From: Megalobrama amblycephala
Lineage: Eukaryota > Chordata > Actinopteri > Cypriniformes > Xenocyprididae
Direction: 5' to 3'
Assembly: GCF_018812025.1 (NCBI RefSeq)
Contig: NC_063061.1
Coordinates: forward strand, 32,614,166 to 32,678,165
Length of the DNA: 64,000 nt
Made by a program: the position numbers and the translations under genes. Positions 11,371 through 24,299 of this stretch are shown here, one piece after another; the first letter of the stretch is position 1; every line of letters starts with the position of its first letter. The notes beneath the pieces were generated by a model. It ran no database searches and was not told the DNA's origin. It was given only the letters and a program-made list of their open reading frames with translations.

Positions 11371-11472
11371 AGAGAAAGAAGATAACTGTATAATAGGAAT
11401 ACTTAAGGAATAATAAGTTTTATAAAACAATAAAATAATAATAAAAACTTTGGGCAATGGGCAACTTTGGGC

Positions 11473-13623
11473 TTATTTAGATAACTTTGGGCAATGCTTT
11501 TTCTCGTGAGTCCGTAGATGAGATGATCGGGTGAATCTATTCCCACATGAAGAGCACTGGTACGGCTTCTCTCCAGTATGAACTCTCTCATGATCTTTCA
11601 TGTCTCCTGACCGAGCGAAACTCTTTCCACAGTGTGAGCACTTGTACGGTTTCTCTCCCGTATGACTTCTCTGGTGTAATTGTAGATGTGTGTTTGTATT
11701 AAAGCTTTTCCCACAGTCAGAGCACACATAAGGTCTCACACCAGTATGAATACGCTCATGCACTTTTAAATACTTAAGTAGTGAAAAACTCTTTCCACAA
11801 AAAGAACAAAAGTGAGGCTTGACACCAGCATGAATTGTAAGGTGTCTTCTTAAGCATGATGCAACAACAAATTTTTTATCACACTGATCACAGCTGAATG
11901 ATCTCACTCCAGTGTGAATGCGCAGATGATTGTTGAGAACTCTTTTGCAATTAAAACTCTTTCCACACTGAGTGCATGTGAACGGTTTTTCTCCTGTGTG
12001 AATCATCATGTGTCTGTTAAGTACTGATTTATCTGAGAAACTCTTTCCACACTGAGTGCATGTGAACAGATTTTCTCCAGTGTGGATTCTCATGTGTCTG
12101 ATAAATTGTGGTTTATTTGTGAAACTCTTTCCACACTCAGAGCAGGTGAACAGTTTTTCTCCAGTGTGAGATTTCAGATGTCTGTTAAAGTGTGATTTAT
12201 ATGTGTAACTCTTTCCACACTCCAAGCAGGTTAAAGATCCTTTGACTACAGATTGTCCAGCTTGTTTTTGGGTGAAATTATCTTCAGTCTTTAAAATGAC
12301 TGCATTTCCATCTTCATTTTTGAAATGATGAGTGTTTTGAAGCAGATGTTGTTTGTCTTCATTTTTATATGCCAGTTTTCCATCTTCATTTGTGAAATGA
12401 TGCTGTTTGTCTTCACTCACTTCCATCAGGTCTAAAATCAATATTAGATTCCCAAAATTCAATTAAGGAAAGACAAATGAGAACCAAAGAATTAAAGTTC
12501 ATTCTTAATTTTCCACAAATCTAGTTTACAACTGATTCTACAAGTATCTAGTTTTAGATGTATTGTTATATCCTCCTGAGAACCAGAGCTTTTTTGGGTG
12601 TGAATTTACTTTTTTAAATGTCATTACTGTAAATGAGCCCGAGTTATTTGTTAATTGATTCCATTTTGTGTATATATCTTGTGTAAATATTCAGATATAT
12701 TATTTTTGCCAAATTAATTTTAAGCCAAATTGTAGGGGGTTTGACACTTTTATTTTGCATATATCTTTTCACACTGTTTTTGCTTTAGGGAGGTATTGTA
12801 AGTTTAAATTGTATTTTGTTTTAGGAAATGTAGAGGTTAAAAAAAGATTGTTTTTTATTTTTTTTATTTTGTTGAAAAAATAAAACTTATTATTATTATT
12901 TGTCATCTCTCTGGTAGTGAGACTGTTACAGCTGACCACTGGCGGACATTACATTTACACTGTTTGGAGCATAAGAATAAAATTAAGATATTTTATGCTA
13001 TGTCCTCTGTAGAGAACACCAGGACTCGGTTATTAAGAAAATACAATGGTATTATAAGACAAAAATGTTTTAAAACTAAATAAAACAAATATTTTTTTCA
13101 TTTATCAATGAACATGAAATAAACATGATTCTCACTAATGTTATTAAAACAGAATGATTTGATATACTATTTTACTTATAAATGGATAGTCCTATTATAT
13201 GCAGTGTATTTAAGTTGCATATTAACGTTACTGTGGCAACATGCAAAGAACAAAAGTGTAATAATGGGAGTAATAACATGGCAACATTTTCATTAGAATA
13301 TCTCATATTACATAAGAATATTGATCTATAATTTCTTTCCCTGTTCCCTGTGTCTCCCCGAAATGCCTGATAAACATGCTGTAAGTCCTGGTGTCTTCTA
13401 CAGAGGACATGTATGAAATCAATGCCGTTCCGTATATTCTCAGAGAAATTCACTAAAATATAATGTCCTCCACAGAGGAAAAAGTCTGGCACTCAGGAAG
13501 TTTATGTCAGTTTTCATCTTAATGTTCCTCATGAGTCATTAAAGAGAATGAAGGAAAACACCAACCTATTTGTTCCTCTGTATCTTCATCTTTTATTCTG
13601 CAGGGTTCTTCCTTAAACTCCAT
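11473..13623 (-). CDS. FiNZ-type C2H2 zinc-finger gene C
   Basis: Coding exons are 13566-13623 (exon 2, 13566-13685) and 11473-12431; 1017 nt, 338 residues. It starts MEFKEEPCRIKDEDTEEQI. The nine fingers have contacts YSHR, NPQR, DSVR, CRVN, VSCR, LKYV, TTHL, RGDD, RSHT. The last finger ends HEKKHC. Linkers 2 and 3 are TGEKL and TGENL instead of TGEKP. The sixth and eighth fingers (LKYV, RGDD) are shared with gene N at the far right, so C and N are close relatives although 50 kb apart. Intron 2 holds an approximately 930-bp TA-target element. Confidence 0.87.
12571..13502. mobile_element. TA-target MITE, copy 1 (intron 2 of gene C)
   Basis: The left end is TCCTCCTGAGAACCAGAGC after TA; the right end is degraded (CTCAGGAAG). 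It contains internal inverted blocks around TCCTCTGTAGAG. The same element lies at the same intron position in genes H and I. The 106-codon minus frame (13172-13492) is by chance. Confidence 0.65.
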
Positions 13624-14017
13624 CTTTACAATAGTATGTCAGTAGTTTCTCCTGGAGTAATTCCTCCTGCTTACTTCTTCATCTCCTGTGGGAAGATGGG
13701 AATATTCCCCAGCATTTAAACTCTAATTGCTAAGAATCAATTCAACTCCTCCGATTTTTATGTTGGTCTTACTTTGGATATGATTTACATCCATTAAAAA
13801 CTCTTTTTTACCAGGTTTCATTGCATAAAATAAAAACACAACTCTTATTCTTTACAAACTGTAATGTGAAAAACCAATCAGTAGCGAGTTTATGTTTCAC
13901 GAACGTAATGTACAATATCAGTCGATTAATTTCTGAGTGATTCGGTAAATAATCTGACTCGTTTAATCGTTTGGGTTTAGATTTCTCCTAATAAATTCTA
14001 AAAATGAATGTACTTAC

Positions 14018-14149
14018 AGTCTATTAATGAGCAGATTCAGCGCAGAATGAACGGCTGTGTTCCATTTCACATGTTTATGTTCCCTTCCCTTCTTCTCCTA
14101 GACTCGGATGTGTGTCATTGCTTCGGTTACACGAGCGCCCTCTACTGGC
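14018..14149 (-). promoter_or_regulatory. Gene C promoter / non-coding exon 1 with CTCF-core match
   Basis: Donor T|GTAAGT puts the exon end at 14018. An exact CTCF core on the minus strand lies at 14135-14149. A CCAAT pentamer follows on the plus strand at about 14155, 5' of the block in the gene's direction. Confidence 0.55.
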
Positions 14150-15084
14150 AGAAACCAATCTCCGTTAAACTAACCTTCATAGATTAGATACAAGGCAACC
14201 AAAATCTCTTTTCTACGCTAAGATTTTACAAACACTATTTATCTAGGCTATGTTTGATTTAGGATGAAGATTCAAACTTCATATATCTGCTAAAGACTTT
14301 GCAACTGTATACCACCTGGATGCCTGCAACTGTGTGTTAGCCTACTGATGTTGTTGATTTTCAAGTCTTGACTTCATTTTTAATTTAGACAGTACAAGTA
14401 TTATTTAAAAAATGTGAGTCATTAGTGTTTAATAAAAATCAAGTTTTTAATATCGTTTATGTCTTTGTGGTGTTTTAATGCATCAATGGAAGAACATTGT
14501 TGCCGAAGCTATTTCTCTCAATGAGTCACGCAAGTACTCGGTTACTCTCGGCGGTTGGCGTCCCACTCTGTCTAAAATATTCTGAATATTTTAACCAAAC
14601 AGTGTGCCAAATTACAAGGCACACCAAACCTCATTGCTATGGATGTGACATCCTGGAGGAGCTGGACTGCCTGTGCAACCTGCCCAGGTGAAAAAAAAGT
14701 AAATTTCTATAATATAGGCTTACTTAAAGTGCTCTATTTTCGTGCACTACTTTTGTACTAAATATACTAAAAATTGTTCTTCTTTAGTACTTCTTAAGAT
14801 CATCTTAAGAACATCTAAGTGTACTCAACTGTGCTATTTTGAGACAGCATGATATATGAAATAAAATGTGCTTTTAATATACTATCTCTGTATTTAAAAA
14901 GTGTATTTAGATACCACTTATAGTACATTTGAACCCAAAGTGTACCAGAAGTGGTAGCTAAATATATTTTTTAAATACAGAGATAGTATATGAAAAGCAC
15001 ATTTTAGTTCATATTTCATGATGTATCAAAATAGCACAGTTGAGTACACTTAGATGTTCTTAAGATGATCTTAAGAAGTACTAA

Positions 15085-18000
15085 GAAACTTAAGAGTACA
15101 TAGAAACTCTTTCACCTAGATATTATCACATAGAGACTGTGTCTGTACCTCGAACTAGTAAATACAAAAAACTTCCGAAACCTTTTAAGGGTAAAAATTT
15201 AATTGATGTTCAAAAAATGAAAATCACAGATAAATCAGATAAACAAATGATAAAGCTTGGGTTACTGAATATTAGATCTATTTCTTCAAAAGCACTTATT
15301 GTAAATGAAATTATCACAGACAATAAACTAGACTTGCTGTGTTTGACAGAAACCTGGCTAAAACCAGACGATTACATTACTTTAAATGAATCTAGTCCTC
15401 AAGGTTATGATTATCGACACAATCCTCGACAGAAAGGCAAAGGGGGAGGTGTTGCTGTAATTTATAGTAATATATTCAGAATCATTCAAAAGAATTTCAA
15501 ATATAACTCCTTTGAAGTGATGGTGCTTTATGTAACATTATGTAAGTTGACATTTGTGCTGGCTACTGTATACAGGCCACCAGGACACCATACTGACTTT
15601 ATCAAAGAATTTGCTGATTTTCTATCAGAGTTAGTACTGGCTGCGGATAAAGTCCTTGTTGTTGGTGATTTTAATATCCATGTAGATAATAATAAAGACG
15701 CATTTGGATTGGCATTTGCAGACATTTTAAACTCTATTGGAGTTAGACAACACGTGTCAGGACCCACTCATTGTCGTAATCATACCTTAGATCTAATACT
15801 GTCGCATGGAATTGATATTGATGCTGTTGAAATTCTACAGCAGAGCGATGATATATCAGATCATTATTTAGTGTCGTGTATAATACAATTAGCCAAGGCT
15901 ACAAAACCACCACCCAGCCATAAATATTGTAGAACCATCACGTCTACCACTAAAGATTGCTTTATAAATAATCTCCCCGAGCAGTTTCATCGCCTTAGTA
16001 TACCTGACAACTTAGAAGAACTCGATGCTGCAACAGAAACTATTGGCTCTCTCTTTTCCAGCACATTAGATGCAGTCGCTCCTTTACGTCTAAAGAAGAT
16101 TAAGGAAACTAATCCAACGCCGTGGTATGATGAGCACACTCGGGCTCTAAAACGAGCTGTTAGAAAAACTGAACGTAGTTGGAAGAAAACAAAACTAGAA
16201 GTTTTTCGCCTTTCGTGGAAAGAAAAAATGATTGAGTACAGAACGGCTATAAGAAATGCTAGATCTACTTATTTTTCAAATCTCTTAATAGAAAACAAAC
16301 ATAATCCTAGGTATTTATTTGACACAGTGGCTAAATTAACTAGAAACAGAGATTCAACTGCTGACGTTTCCATAGAGCACAGCAGTAATGACTTTATGAA
16401 CTTCTTTACTTGCAAGATTGATAATATTAGAGAGAAAATTAAAAATATGCAACCGTCCACAGTTTCGCTTCAGACAGTGCACTGTAGTGTCCCTGAGGTA
16501 AAACTAGAATCATTCGCCGCTATAGGAGAGGAAGAATTATCTAAACTTATCAAATCATCAAAATCAACGACATGTATGTTAGACCCAATGCCGACTAAAC
16601 TACTGAAAGAAATGCTTCCAGAGGTCGTAGGTCCACTTCTTGATATAATTAATTCATCCTTAACACTAGGATACGTGCCAAAAACCTTTAAGCAGGCTAT
16701 TATTAAACCTCTTATTAAAAAACCTCAACTAGATCCGAGAGATTTAGTAAATTACAGGCCAATCTCGAATCTACCTTTTCTGTCAAAGATACTAGAAAAG
16801 GCAGTTTCAACACAACTGTGCTCCTTTTTAGAAAGAAATGGAATCTGTGAGGATTTCCAGTCAGGATTTAGACCATACCATAGTACTGAGACTGCTCTCG
16901 TTAGAGTTACAAATGATCTACTCTTATCATCCGATCGTGGCTGTATTTCTCTATTAGTGTTATTAGATCTCAGTGCTGCTTTTGACACTATCGATCACAA
17001 CATTCTTTTAAAAAGACTTGAAAACTATATTGGCATTAGTGGAATTGCTTTGGCATGGTTCAAATCGTACTTATCTGACCGTTATCAGTCTGTAGTAGTT
17101 AATGAAGAGATGTCGTATCGCTCACAAGTTCAATATGGAGTACCACAAGGCTCAGTACTAGGACCGTTGCTTTTCACTCTGTACATGCTGCCCTTAGGAG
17201 AGATAATTAGGAAGCATGGTGTTAGTTTTCACTGCTACGCTGATGATACTCAGCTCTATATTTCCTCGCGCCCTGACGAAACCTACAAATTCACAAAACT
17301 AACAGAATGCATAGCTGACATTAAAAACTGGATGACAAGAAATTTCTTATTATTAAATTCAGAAAAAACTGATATCCTAATCTTTGGACCAAAAACTTCC
17401 TCACGAAAAAACCTTGAATACTCCCTAACGCTTGACGGGTGCTCCATTAAACCTTCGTCCTCAGTTAGGAACCTGGGTGTGCTCTTCGATACCAATCTTT
17501 CATTTGAAAGTCATGTTTCTAGTATCTGTAAAACCGCCTTCTTCCATCTAAAAAATATATCTAAATTACGACATATGCTCTCAATGACAAATGCGGAACA
17601 GTTGGTTCATGCATTCATGACCTCAAGACTAGATTACTGTAACGCTCTACTGGGTGGTTGTTCTGCTCGGCTTTTAAACAGACTACAGTTGGTCCAAAAT
17701 GCGGCAGCTAGAGTTCTTACTAGAACCAGAAAGTATGACCATATTAGTCCAGTTCTGTCAACATTACATTGGCTCCCTATTAAACATCGTATAGATTTTA
17801 AAATCTTGCTACTTACTTATAAAGCTCTAAATGGTTTAGCTCCCCAGTACCTAAGTGAGCTCTTAATGCATTATAGTCCTTCACGTTTATTGCGATCTCA
17901 GAATTCAGGCCAGTTGATAATACCCAGAATATCAAAATCAACTGAAGGCGGCAGATCCTTTTCCTATTTAGCACCTAAACTCTGGAACAATATTCCTAGC

Positions 18001-18755
18001 ATTGTTCGGGAAGCAGACACACTCTGTCAGTTTAAATCTAGACTAAAAACACATCTCTTTGCTCTTGCATACACATAACACATTATCAATACATTAACAT
18101 TTTTCAAATCCGTTAAAGGATTGTTACGCTGCAATAATTAGGTCGGCCGGAACCGAGAACATTTCCTATAACACTAGATATACCTGTACATCAGAATAAG
18201 AATGGCATCTACGCTAATATCTGTCTCTCTGCTTATCCTGAGGTTTGCCGGGTGCTGGATCCAGGCCGTATCCAGATCAGATGGAGAACCTGTGTCTGGA
18301 CCTGACTACAACGTAGCCCAGGAGACAATGGGCCTACAGATCCAGTTCTGGCTGCATCTATAATTCAGATTTTTAATCCCCGTATCCGCTTACATATATT
18401 TATATATAATCTATTTTTAATCTCTATAATAAAAATGTATAATTCAGATTTTGATCTCCATATCCATTTACATATATTATATATATCTTCCAAGGGGTTT
18501 TTTCCCTCCTAGGACTTTTTTCCCAGTGTTAGCACGCTGGGTTTTTCTCCTAGGGGGTTTTTTCCACCCCTGGGAGTCAGCCGACATTGGCTTAATGTAG
18601 CACCATCTTGTATATGTTACATATTACCACGCTTGTTTGTACAGCTTACTTTTAACCACTTCCCTTTTTTCTGTGCTTCTAATATGTAAAGCTGCTTTGA
18701 AACAATTACCAATTGTAAAAGCGCTATATAAATAAATTTGACTTGACTTGACTTG
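15085..18755 (+). mobile_element. L2/CR1-like LINE, apparently near full length
   Basis: 3671 bp lie between ACTAA copies (15080-15084 and 18756-18760). There is a short 5' leader, one open reading frame, a 3' UTR with repeated TTTTTTCC motifs, and a tail GCGCTATATAAATAAA followed by TTGAC repeats. L2-clade elements end in such short repeats rather than poly(A). Confidence 0.85.
15217..18078 (+). CDS. LINE ORF2: AP endonuclease plus reverse transcriptase
   Basis: This is an uninterrupted frame. It is open from 15094; the first ATG is 15217, and a GTG lies at 15139. The N-terminal endonuclease shows [31 protein letters not shown] and SDHYL. The RT shows [49 protein letters not shown] (catalytic YADD), LNSEKTDIL and VRNLGVLFD. 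The C-terminus ends [11 protein letters not shown]. The roughly 950-residue length suits an L2 ORF2; no ORF1 is seen. The absence of stops or frameshifts suggests recent insertion. It acts in target-primed reverse transcription. Confidence 0.9.
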   Translation: MKITDKSDKQMIKLGLLNIRSISSKALIVNEIITDNKLDLLCLTETWLKPDDYITLNESSPQGYDYRHNPRQKGKGGGVAVIYSNIFRIIQKNFKYNSFEVMVLYVTLCKLTFVLATVYRPPGHHTDFIKEFADFLSELVLAADKVLVVGDFNIHVDNNKDAFGLAFADILNSIGVRQHVSGPTHCRNHTLDLILSHGIDIDAVEILQQSDDISDHYLVSCIIQLAKATKPPPSHKYCRTITSTTKDCFINNLPEQFHRLSIPDNLEELDAATETIGSLFSSTLDAVAPLRLKKIKETNPTPWYDEHTRALKRAVRKTERSWKKTKLEVFRLSWKEKMIEYRTAIRNARSTYFSNLLIENKHNPRYLFDTVAKLTRNRDSTADVSIEHSSNDFMNFFTCKIDNIREKIKNMQPSTVSLQTVHCSVPEVKLESFAAIGEEELSKLIKSSKSTTCMLDPMPTKLLKEMLPEVVGPLLDIINSSLTLGYVPKTFKQAIIKPLIKKPQLDPRDLVNYRPISNLPFLSKILEKAVSTQLCSFLERNGICEDFQSGFRPYHSTETALVRVTNDLLLSSDRGCISLLVLLDLSAAFDTIDHNILLKRLENYIGISGIALAWFKSYLSDRYQSVVVNEEMSYRSQVQYGVPQGSVLGPLLFTLYMLPLGEIIRKHGVSFHCYADDTQLYISSRPDETYKFTKLTECIADIKNWMTRNFLLLNSEKTDILIFGPKTSSRKNLEYSLTLDGCSIKPSSSVRNLGVLFDTNLSFESHVSSICKTAFFHLKNISKLRHMLSMTNAEQLVHAFMTSRLDYCNALLGGCSARLLNRLQLVQNAAARVLTRTRKYDHISPVLSTLHWLPIKHRIDFKILLLTYKALNGLAPQYLSELLMHYSPSRLLRSQNSGQLIIPRISKSTEGGRSFSYLAPKLWNNIPSIVREADTLCQFKSRLKTHLFALAYT

Positions 18756-19433
18756 ACTAAAGAAGAATTGTTAGTATATTAAGTACAAAATTAGTGCGTG
18801 AAAATAGAGCACTTTAAGTAGGCCTACATTATAGAAGTGTACTTTTTTCACCTGGGTGATTGGGTTGCTGGTACTGTCTCATGCTACAGGCAGTGACAAG
18901 GACCCTAACAAAACCCAAAACTAAAGACAAATCAGTCAGGAAGAATAAAGAGAGAACAAGGGTCTATGGCCACCACCTGCAAAATCATTCACTTTTTGGT
19001 CTTGCTGTTGCCTCTCCAGTGCACCTGATATTACTTTCATTTGAACCAAAGAGGTTGAAACTGATTCACAAACACTTAATCGGACAGATTGATATCCCTG
19101 AAGTTTAATTGACTTGTTTTATACTGTAATGATTAAGTGTTACCTTATTTTTTTTGAGCAGTGTACATAGAAAAACATTTGGTGCAGCGCAGAGAGATTT
19201 CAATGCAGAAAAGTCTTCAGTATCTTAATGCATCACATCTAAACAGCTCTACGGAAAACTAGTAGTTTTTGTGATATGGATGATGATTTAATAGACCATC
19301 TTGTATGACAAATTTATTTTTCAAATTTTTCAATTTCATGTTTTAGAAAACAGAATGGGGCAATAGTGTAGAAAACAAATATTTTTCCATACGTATCCAC
19401 AGGATACAATCAATTTCCACACTTGTCTATATA

Positions 19434-20089
19434 GGCAAGGCAATTTTATTTGTATAGCACATTTCATACACAATGGTAATTCAAAGTGCTTTACACAAAG
19501 AAGAAGAATAAAAATTGAACGTAAGGAATAGAAATAACAGTAAAAACAGAAAATTTTGCTATCTGGATGGAAGAGCTAGGAAGTCTTAGGGAGTTTTTTT
19601 TTTGTTGTTGTTGTTGTCCGTCAGAGTGGATCTAAACGGATCTATCCATCAGAGCAGATCTAAATGGATCTTCCTCACACGACAGGACCGCTGTCTAGCT
19701 ACCTGTTAAGGCACTTCAAACTGATAAACAAAGTTTCAATCTCCCCTTTTGCCAAGACACCTCAAACTGCACCACACAGCCCTAATCCCCCTTCCGGAGA
19801 TATCTTATCTATGCAACGCAGTTCAAATTTCCCCTTTGGAAAGTGTCCTGACTGTAATTCAGAGATATCTTAACCATGCACTACAGCTCAAATTTCCCCA
19901 TGGTTTGTCCCCTTATCCAAATTTACCAAAATTTAACCTAATCACTTTCTTCCTAATTCTCCCAGCTCTTTCAACCAGACAGCAATATTTAAAATGCATT
20001 AAAAGTCAGAATAACAAGATGATACATAAAAGATATAAAATACATTAAAAATGAAATAAAAACAGGAAAAGGAATTAAAGGAATAAAAA
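19434..20089 (-). mobile_element. Insertion with L2-like tail, downstream of gene D
   Basis: The equivalent place in genes E and F reads CTTGTCTATATACAGCGC without a break. Here 656 bp lie between TATA copies. The minus strand ends AAAGTGCTTTGAATTACCAT, then ATACAAATAAAATTGCC, like an L2 or SINE tail. Frames within (69 and 99 codons) are not recognisable. Confidence 0.55.
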
Positions 20090-20159
20090 TATACAGCGCA
20101 GGAATGTAAAATATCAAACTATTTTCATGTAAGTGATGGATCTGAACATGAAAGTTTGC

Positions 20160-21261
20160 TCAATTAGACACATTCAGGCAATTCTTTTTCTTATGACTCT
20201 GTAAATGAGATATTTGGATGAAACTCTTCCCACATGAAGAGCACTGATACGGCCTCTCTCCAGTATGAATTCTCTCATGAGCTTTCAAGGATGATGAATG
20301 AGTGAAACTCTTTTCACAGTGTGAGCACTTGTGCGGTTTCTCTCCAGTATGACTTCTCTGGTGATGTTTCAGGGTCCCTAAATGAGCGAAAACCTTTCCA
20401 CAGTGTGAGCACTTGTACGGTTTCTCTCCAGTATGAATTCTCTGGTGTATTTTTAATTTGTCTAATGTAGTGAAGCTCTTCCCACAGTCGAAGCACACAT
20501 AAGGTCTCACACCAGTATGAATAGTTTGGTGAACTTGTAAATGTTGCGGTTGTGAAAACCTCTTTTCACAAATAGAACAAAAGTGAGGCTTCACACCAGC
20601 ATGAACTTTAAGGTGTCTTCTTAAGTCTTGTTTAAAAACAAATGTTTTATCACACTGATCACAGCTGAACGATCTCACTCCAGAGTGAGAGCGCAGATGA
20701 TCTTTGAGAGAGGTTTTGCGACTGAAACTCTTTCCACACTGAGTGCATGTGAACGGTTTTTCTCCAGTGTGAATTCTCATGTGCACATTTAAGTGTCCTT
20801 TTTGAATGAAACTATTTCCACACTCAGAGCAAGTGAAAGATCTTATGACTCCAGATTTTCCAGTTTGTTTTTGTGTGAAATTCTCTTCAGTCTTTGAAAC
20901 AACTGCATTTCCATCTTCATTTTTTAAATGAGGTTTTTGAAAAAGATGTTGTTTGCCATTTTTATATGTCAGTTTCCCATCATCATTTGTGAAATGATGA
21001 GGTTTATCTTCATTCACTTCCATCAGGTCTAAAATCAACATCAATAAATCAGCAACAAAGAAATAGAAGTTCATTTTTAATTTTGCACAAATCTATTTTA
21101 CTGCTGAGTCTACTAGTATCTAGTTTTAGATGTATTGTTGTATATCAGTTTTCATCTTAATGTTCCTCATCAGTCATTAAAGAGAATGAAGGAAAACACC
21201 AACCTATTTGTTCCTCTGTATCTTCATCTTTTATTCTGCAGGGTTCTTCCTTAATCTCCAT
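20160..21261 (-). CDS. FiNZ-type C2H2 zinc-finger gene D
   Basis: Coding exons are 21204-21261 (exon 2, 21204-21311) and 20160-21028; 927 nt, 308 residues. It starts MEIKEEPCRIKDEDTEEQI. Exon 2 lacks the GTCAGTAGTT found before the ATG in sister genes, which leaves the 5' leader open in frame back to the acceptor. The eight fingers have contacts QGHV, RTSD, FQDR, QQHV, TDKI, HGTH, HSSA, QSHS. Finger 7 (FTHSSSLKAHERIH) joins the first half of gene E's finger 7 to the end of E's finger 9, so D looks like a two-finger deletion derivative. It is a tandem sister of E and F. Confidence 0.88.
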
Positions 21262-21659
21262 CTTTACAATAGTATTTCTCCTGGAGTAATTCCTCCTGCT
21301 TACTACTTCTCCTGTGGGAAGATGGGAATATTCCCCAGCATTTAATCTCTCACGACGAACTCTCATTATTAAGAATCAGTTAAACTCCTCTAACTGATTT
21401 TTATGTTGGTCTTACTTTAGATATGATTTACCTACATTAAAAACTCTGTTTACCACGTTTCATTACATAAAATGAAAACACAACTCATAATCTTTACAAA
21501 CTGTAATGTGAAAAAAGTCAGAAACGAGTTCATGTTTCACGAACGTAATGTACAATATCAGTCGATTAATTTCTGAGTGATTCACTAAATAAACTGACTC
21601 GTTTAATCGTTTGGATTTAGCTTTCTCCTAATAAATGATAAAAAAAATAATCTACTTAC

Positions 21660-21799
21660 AGTCTGAAAAACAGATTCAGCGCAGAATGAACGGCTGTGTT
21701 CCACTTCACATGTTTATGTTCCCTTCCCTCGCTCACTTCTCTTCTTCTCCTAGACTCGGATGTGTCATTGCTTCAGTTGCACGAGCGCCCTCTACTGGC
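21660..21799 (-). promoter_or_regulatory. Gene D promoter / non-coding exon 1 with CTCF-core match
   Basis: Donor T|GTAAGT puts the exon end at 21660. An exact CTCF core on the minus strand lies at 21785-21799, followed by CCAAT (plus-strand reading) at about 21806. Confidence 0.55.
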
Positions 21800-22511
21800 A
21801 GAACCCAATCTCCGTTAAACTAACCTTCATAGATTAGATACAAGACAACCAAGATCTGTTATCTACGCTAAGATTGTACAAACACTATTTATCTGACCAA
21901 GTAGGTTTGATTTGGGATAAAGATCCAAACTTCAAATAAGGAGTTTGCATTTGTAAACCATCTGGATTCTTGCAACTGTGTGTTACTGATGCTGTTGATT
22001 TTTATATAAATCTTGACTTTATTTTTAATTTAGAGTGTACAAGTATTATTTTAAAAAATGTGAGAGTTATTAATGACCCCCTGTGGTGAAAATCAAGTCT
22101 TTAAAGTTGTTTATTCACAAATTCACAAGTCAACACCATTGCTGATATTTTCTCCGTAAAAGTTCAGTGAACCAAAGACAGTCTCAAAGGTTTGAAATCG
22201 CTGGTGTTTCTGACATCACAAACTACCTTTTAACCAATTATGTCAAAGTGGGTTTAGCAGAGGAGTCTCAAAAGAAGCCATAGGTACATTTTTCTGTTGA
22301 CATGAAAAATTGTGTACTTTTAGTATTATTGCGGGAGAATTGAAAATTGAATTGATATATTATGATGTCATGATGAAAATGCCTTTCTCCATGACGTTCT
22401 ATGACGTTCAAAGCGTTTGTAAGGATGCTGATTTTTAGAAGGCAGACTGAGATGGTGAACAGTAACATGGTTTGTGTAACATTAGAAACACATTAGCTGT
22501 TTGATAACATA
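21800..22511. other. Spacer 3' of promoter D
   Basis: This is duplicated unit sequence, matching 27006-27540 and 29621-30360. No gene or clear element was seen. Confidence 0.45.
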
Positions 22512-23894
22512 CAGGTGCTGGTCATATAATTAGAATATCGTGAAAAAGTTCATTTTTTTATTGTAAATTATTTTTTAAAATGAAACTTTCATATATTCTA
22601 GATTCCCTACATGTAAAGTAAAACATTTCAAAACTTTTTTTTTTTTTTAATTTTGATGATTAGAGTGTACAGCTCATGAAAGTCCAAAATCCAGTATCTC
22701 AAAATATTAGAATATTTCCTAAGATCAATCAAAAAATGGATTTTCAAAACAGAAAAGTTCAAGTTCTTTAAAGTTTGTTCATTTGTGCACTCAATACTTG
22801 GTCGGCAGCACATATTACAGCAAATGACTTGCTCCTAGCACAAATTACAACATCAGTGAAGTGAGGCATGGAAGTGATCAGCCTGTGGCACTGCTGAGGC
22901 ACTATTGAGCCTTCAGATCATCTATATATTGTTGGATCGACTGTTTCTCATCTTTCTCTTGAAAATATCCCATAGATCCAGGGGTCAGGCATGTTGGCTG
23001 GCCAATAAAACACAGTAATATCATGGTCAGCAAACCACTTGGAAGTGGTTTTTGCACTGTGGGCAGATGCTAAAGTCCTGCTGGAAAAGGAAATCAGCAT
23101 CTCCATAAAGCTTGTCAGCATATGGAAGCATAAAGTGCTCCAAAATCTCCTGCATTGACTTTGCACTTGATAAAACACAATGGACCAACACCAGCAGATG
23201 ACACGGCCCCCCAAATCATTACTAACTTCAGAAACTTCACACTAGACTTTAAGCAGCTTGGATTCTGTGCCTCTCCAGTATTCCTTCAGACTCTGGGACC
23301 ATGATTTCAACATGAAATGCAAAATTTACTTTTATCTGAAAAGAGGACTTTCGACCACTGTTCACTGTCCAGTTCTTTTTCTCCTTAGCCCAGGTAAGAT
23401 GCTTCTGACGTTGTTTCTGTTTCAGAAGTGGCTTGGTAGTCCTTTTCCTGAAGATGTCTGAGTGTGGTGACTCTTGATGCGCTGACTCCGGCTTCATTTG
23501 ACTCACTGTGAAGCTCTCCCAAGTGTTTGACTCGGCTTTACTTGACAGTATTCTCAAGCTTGTGGTCATCCCTGTTGCTTGTCCACCTTTGCCTACCCAA
23601 TTTCTTCCTTCTAGTCAACTTTGCATTTAATATGCTTTGATACATCACTCTGTAAACAGCCACCACATTCAGTAATGACCATCTGTGACTTACTCTCTTT
23701 GTGGAGGGTGTCAATGATTGTCTCCTGGACCATTGCCAAGTCAGCAGTCTTCCCCATTAGTGTGGTTTCAAAGAACAAGAGATACCCAGAATTTATACTG
23801 TAGGGATGGTCATTTAATGAAACTCAAATGTAAATATTCTAATATTTTGAGATACTGGATTTTGGACTTTCATTAGCTGTACGCTCTAATCAAC

Positions 23895-23928
<34 letters not shown>

Positions 23929-24049
23929 TTTTGAAATGTTTTACTTTACATGTAGGGAATCTAGTATAAATGAAAGTTTCATTTTTTAAATAATTTACAA
24001 TAAAAAAATTAAATTTTTCACAATATTCTAATTATATGACCAGCACCTG
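22512..24049 (-). mobile_element. Tc1/mariner-family transposon, inactive
   Basis: The ends are CAGGTGCTGGTCATATAATT and its inverse AATTATATGACCAGCACCTG, flanked by TA (22510-22511 and 24050-24051). Length is 1538 bp, normal for Tc1-like elements. The minus strand keeps transposase traces in different frames: KPLLKQKQRQKHLTWAKE (about 23400-23480), then ADHDITVFYWPANMPDPW (about 22975-23035). Stops and frame changes make it non-coding. Poly(A)/poly(T) runs lie inside both ends. Confidence 0.85.
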
Positions 24050-24299
24050 TATAGTCAAGCAAAAGGCTAATCATATTAATTACCGTTATGTGTCCAATGT
24101 TGTAGACAGCGATACCATTGTGCAGCGATAACTATTGTAAAGTTGACCTAGTGGATCTCTGAGCTGCTGTGATTGAGATTTAAAAGTTATGAAGAATTAC
24201 CTTAAAAAGTCCAGAACTCCAGAAGTTCAGTCCAAGCAGCTCAAATCAAAGTCCTCACAATCTATTTAGCTTTTGGCACTTAATTATCCAAACTTAATG

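Larger units (their letters stand above)
14683..18856. mobile_element. Palindromic MITE, copy 2, split by the L2 LINE
   Basis: The left portion is 14683-15084 (CCCAGGTGAAAA...), the right portion 18756-18856 (...TTTTCACCTGGG). The join corresponds to AAGTACTAAAGAAGAA of the intact copy. TG lies on both sides. The undisturbed locus is seen at 24580-24600. Confidence 0.7.
14600..19170. mobile_element. Tc1-like relic split by nested insertions
   Basis: The outer pieces (14610-14682 and 18857-19170) match 24510-24870, where they are continuous: ...CTGTGCAACCT / GATTGGGTTGC... The right end reads TTTTTTTTGAGCAGTGTACA, a Tc1/mariner-type terminus. The inner 4.2 kb is a palindromic MITE that was in turn entered by an L2 LINE. 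Confidence 0.55.

Noticed and set aside
19664..20048. Overlapping plus frames of 69 and 99 codons
   Set aside because: They lie in an insertion absent from sister units and resemble no protein.
20314..20496. Short minus-strand frames inside D and E (also 25497-25679)
   Set aside because: Out-of-frame shadows of the finger array.
22948..23569. Two minus-strand frames in the Tc1-like element as working transposase
   Set aside because: Transposase traces are in different frames with stops between, so no full protein is possible.
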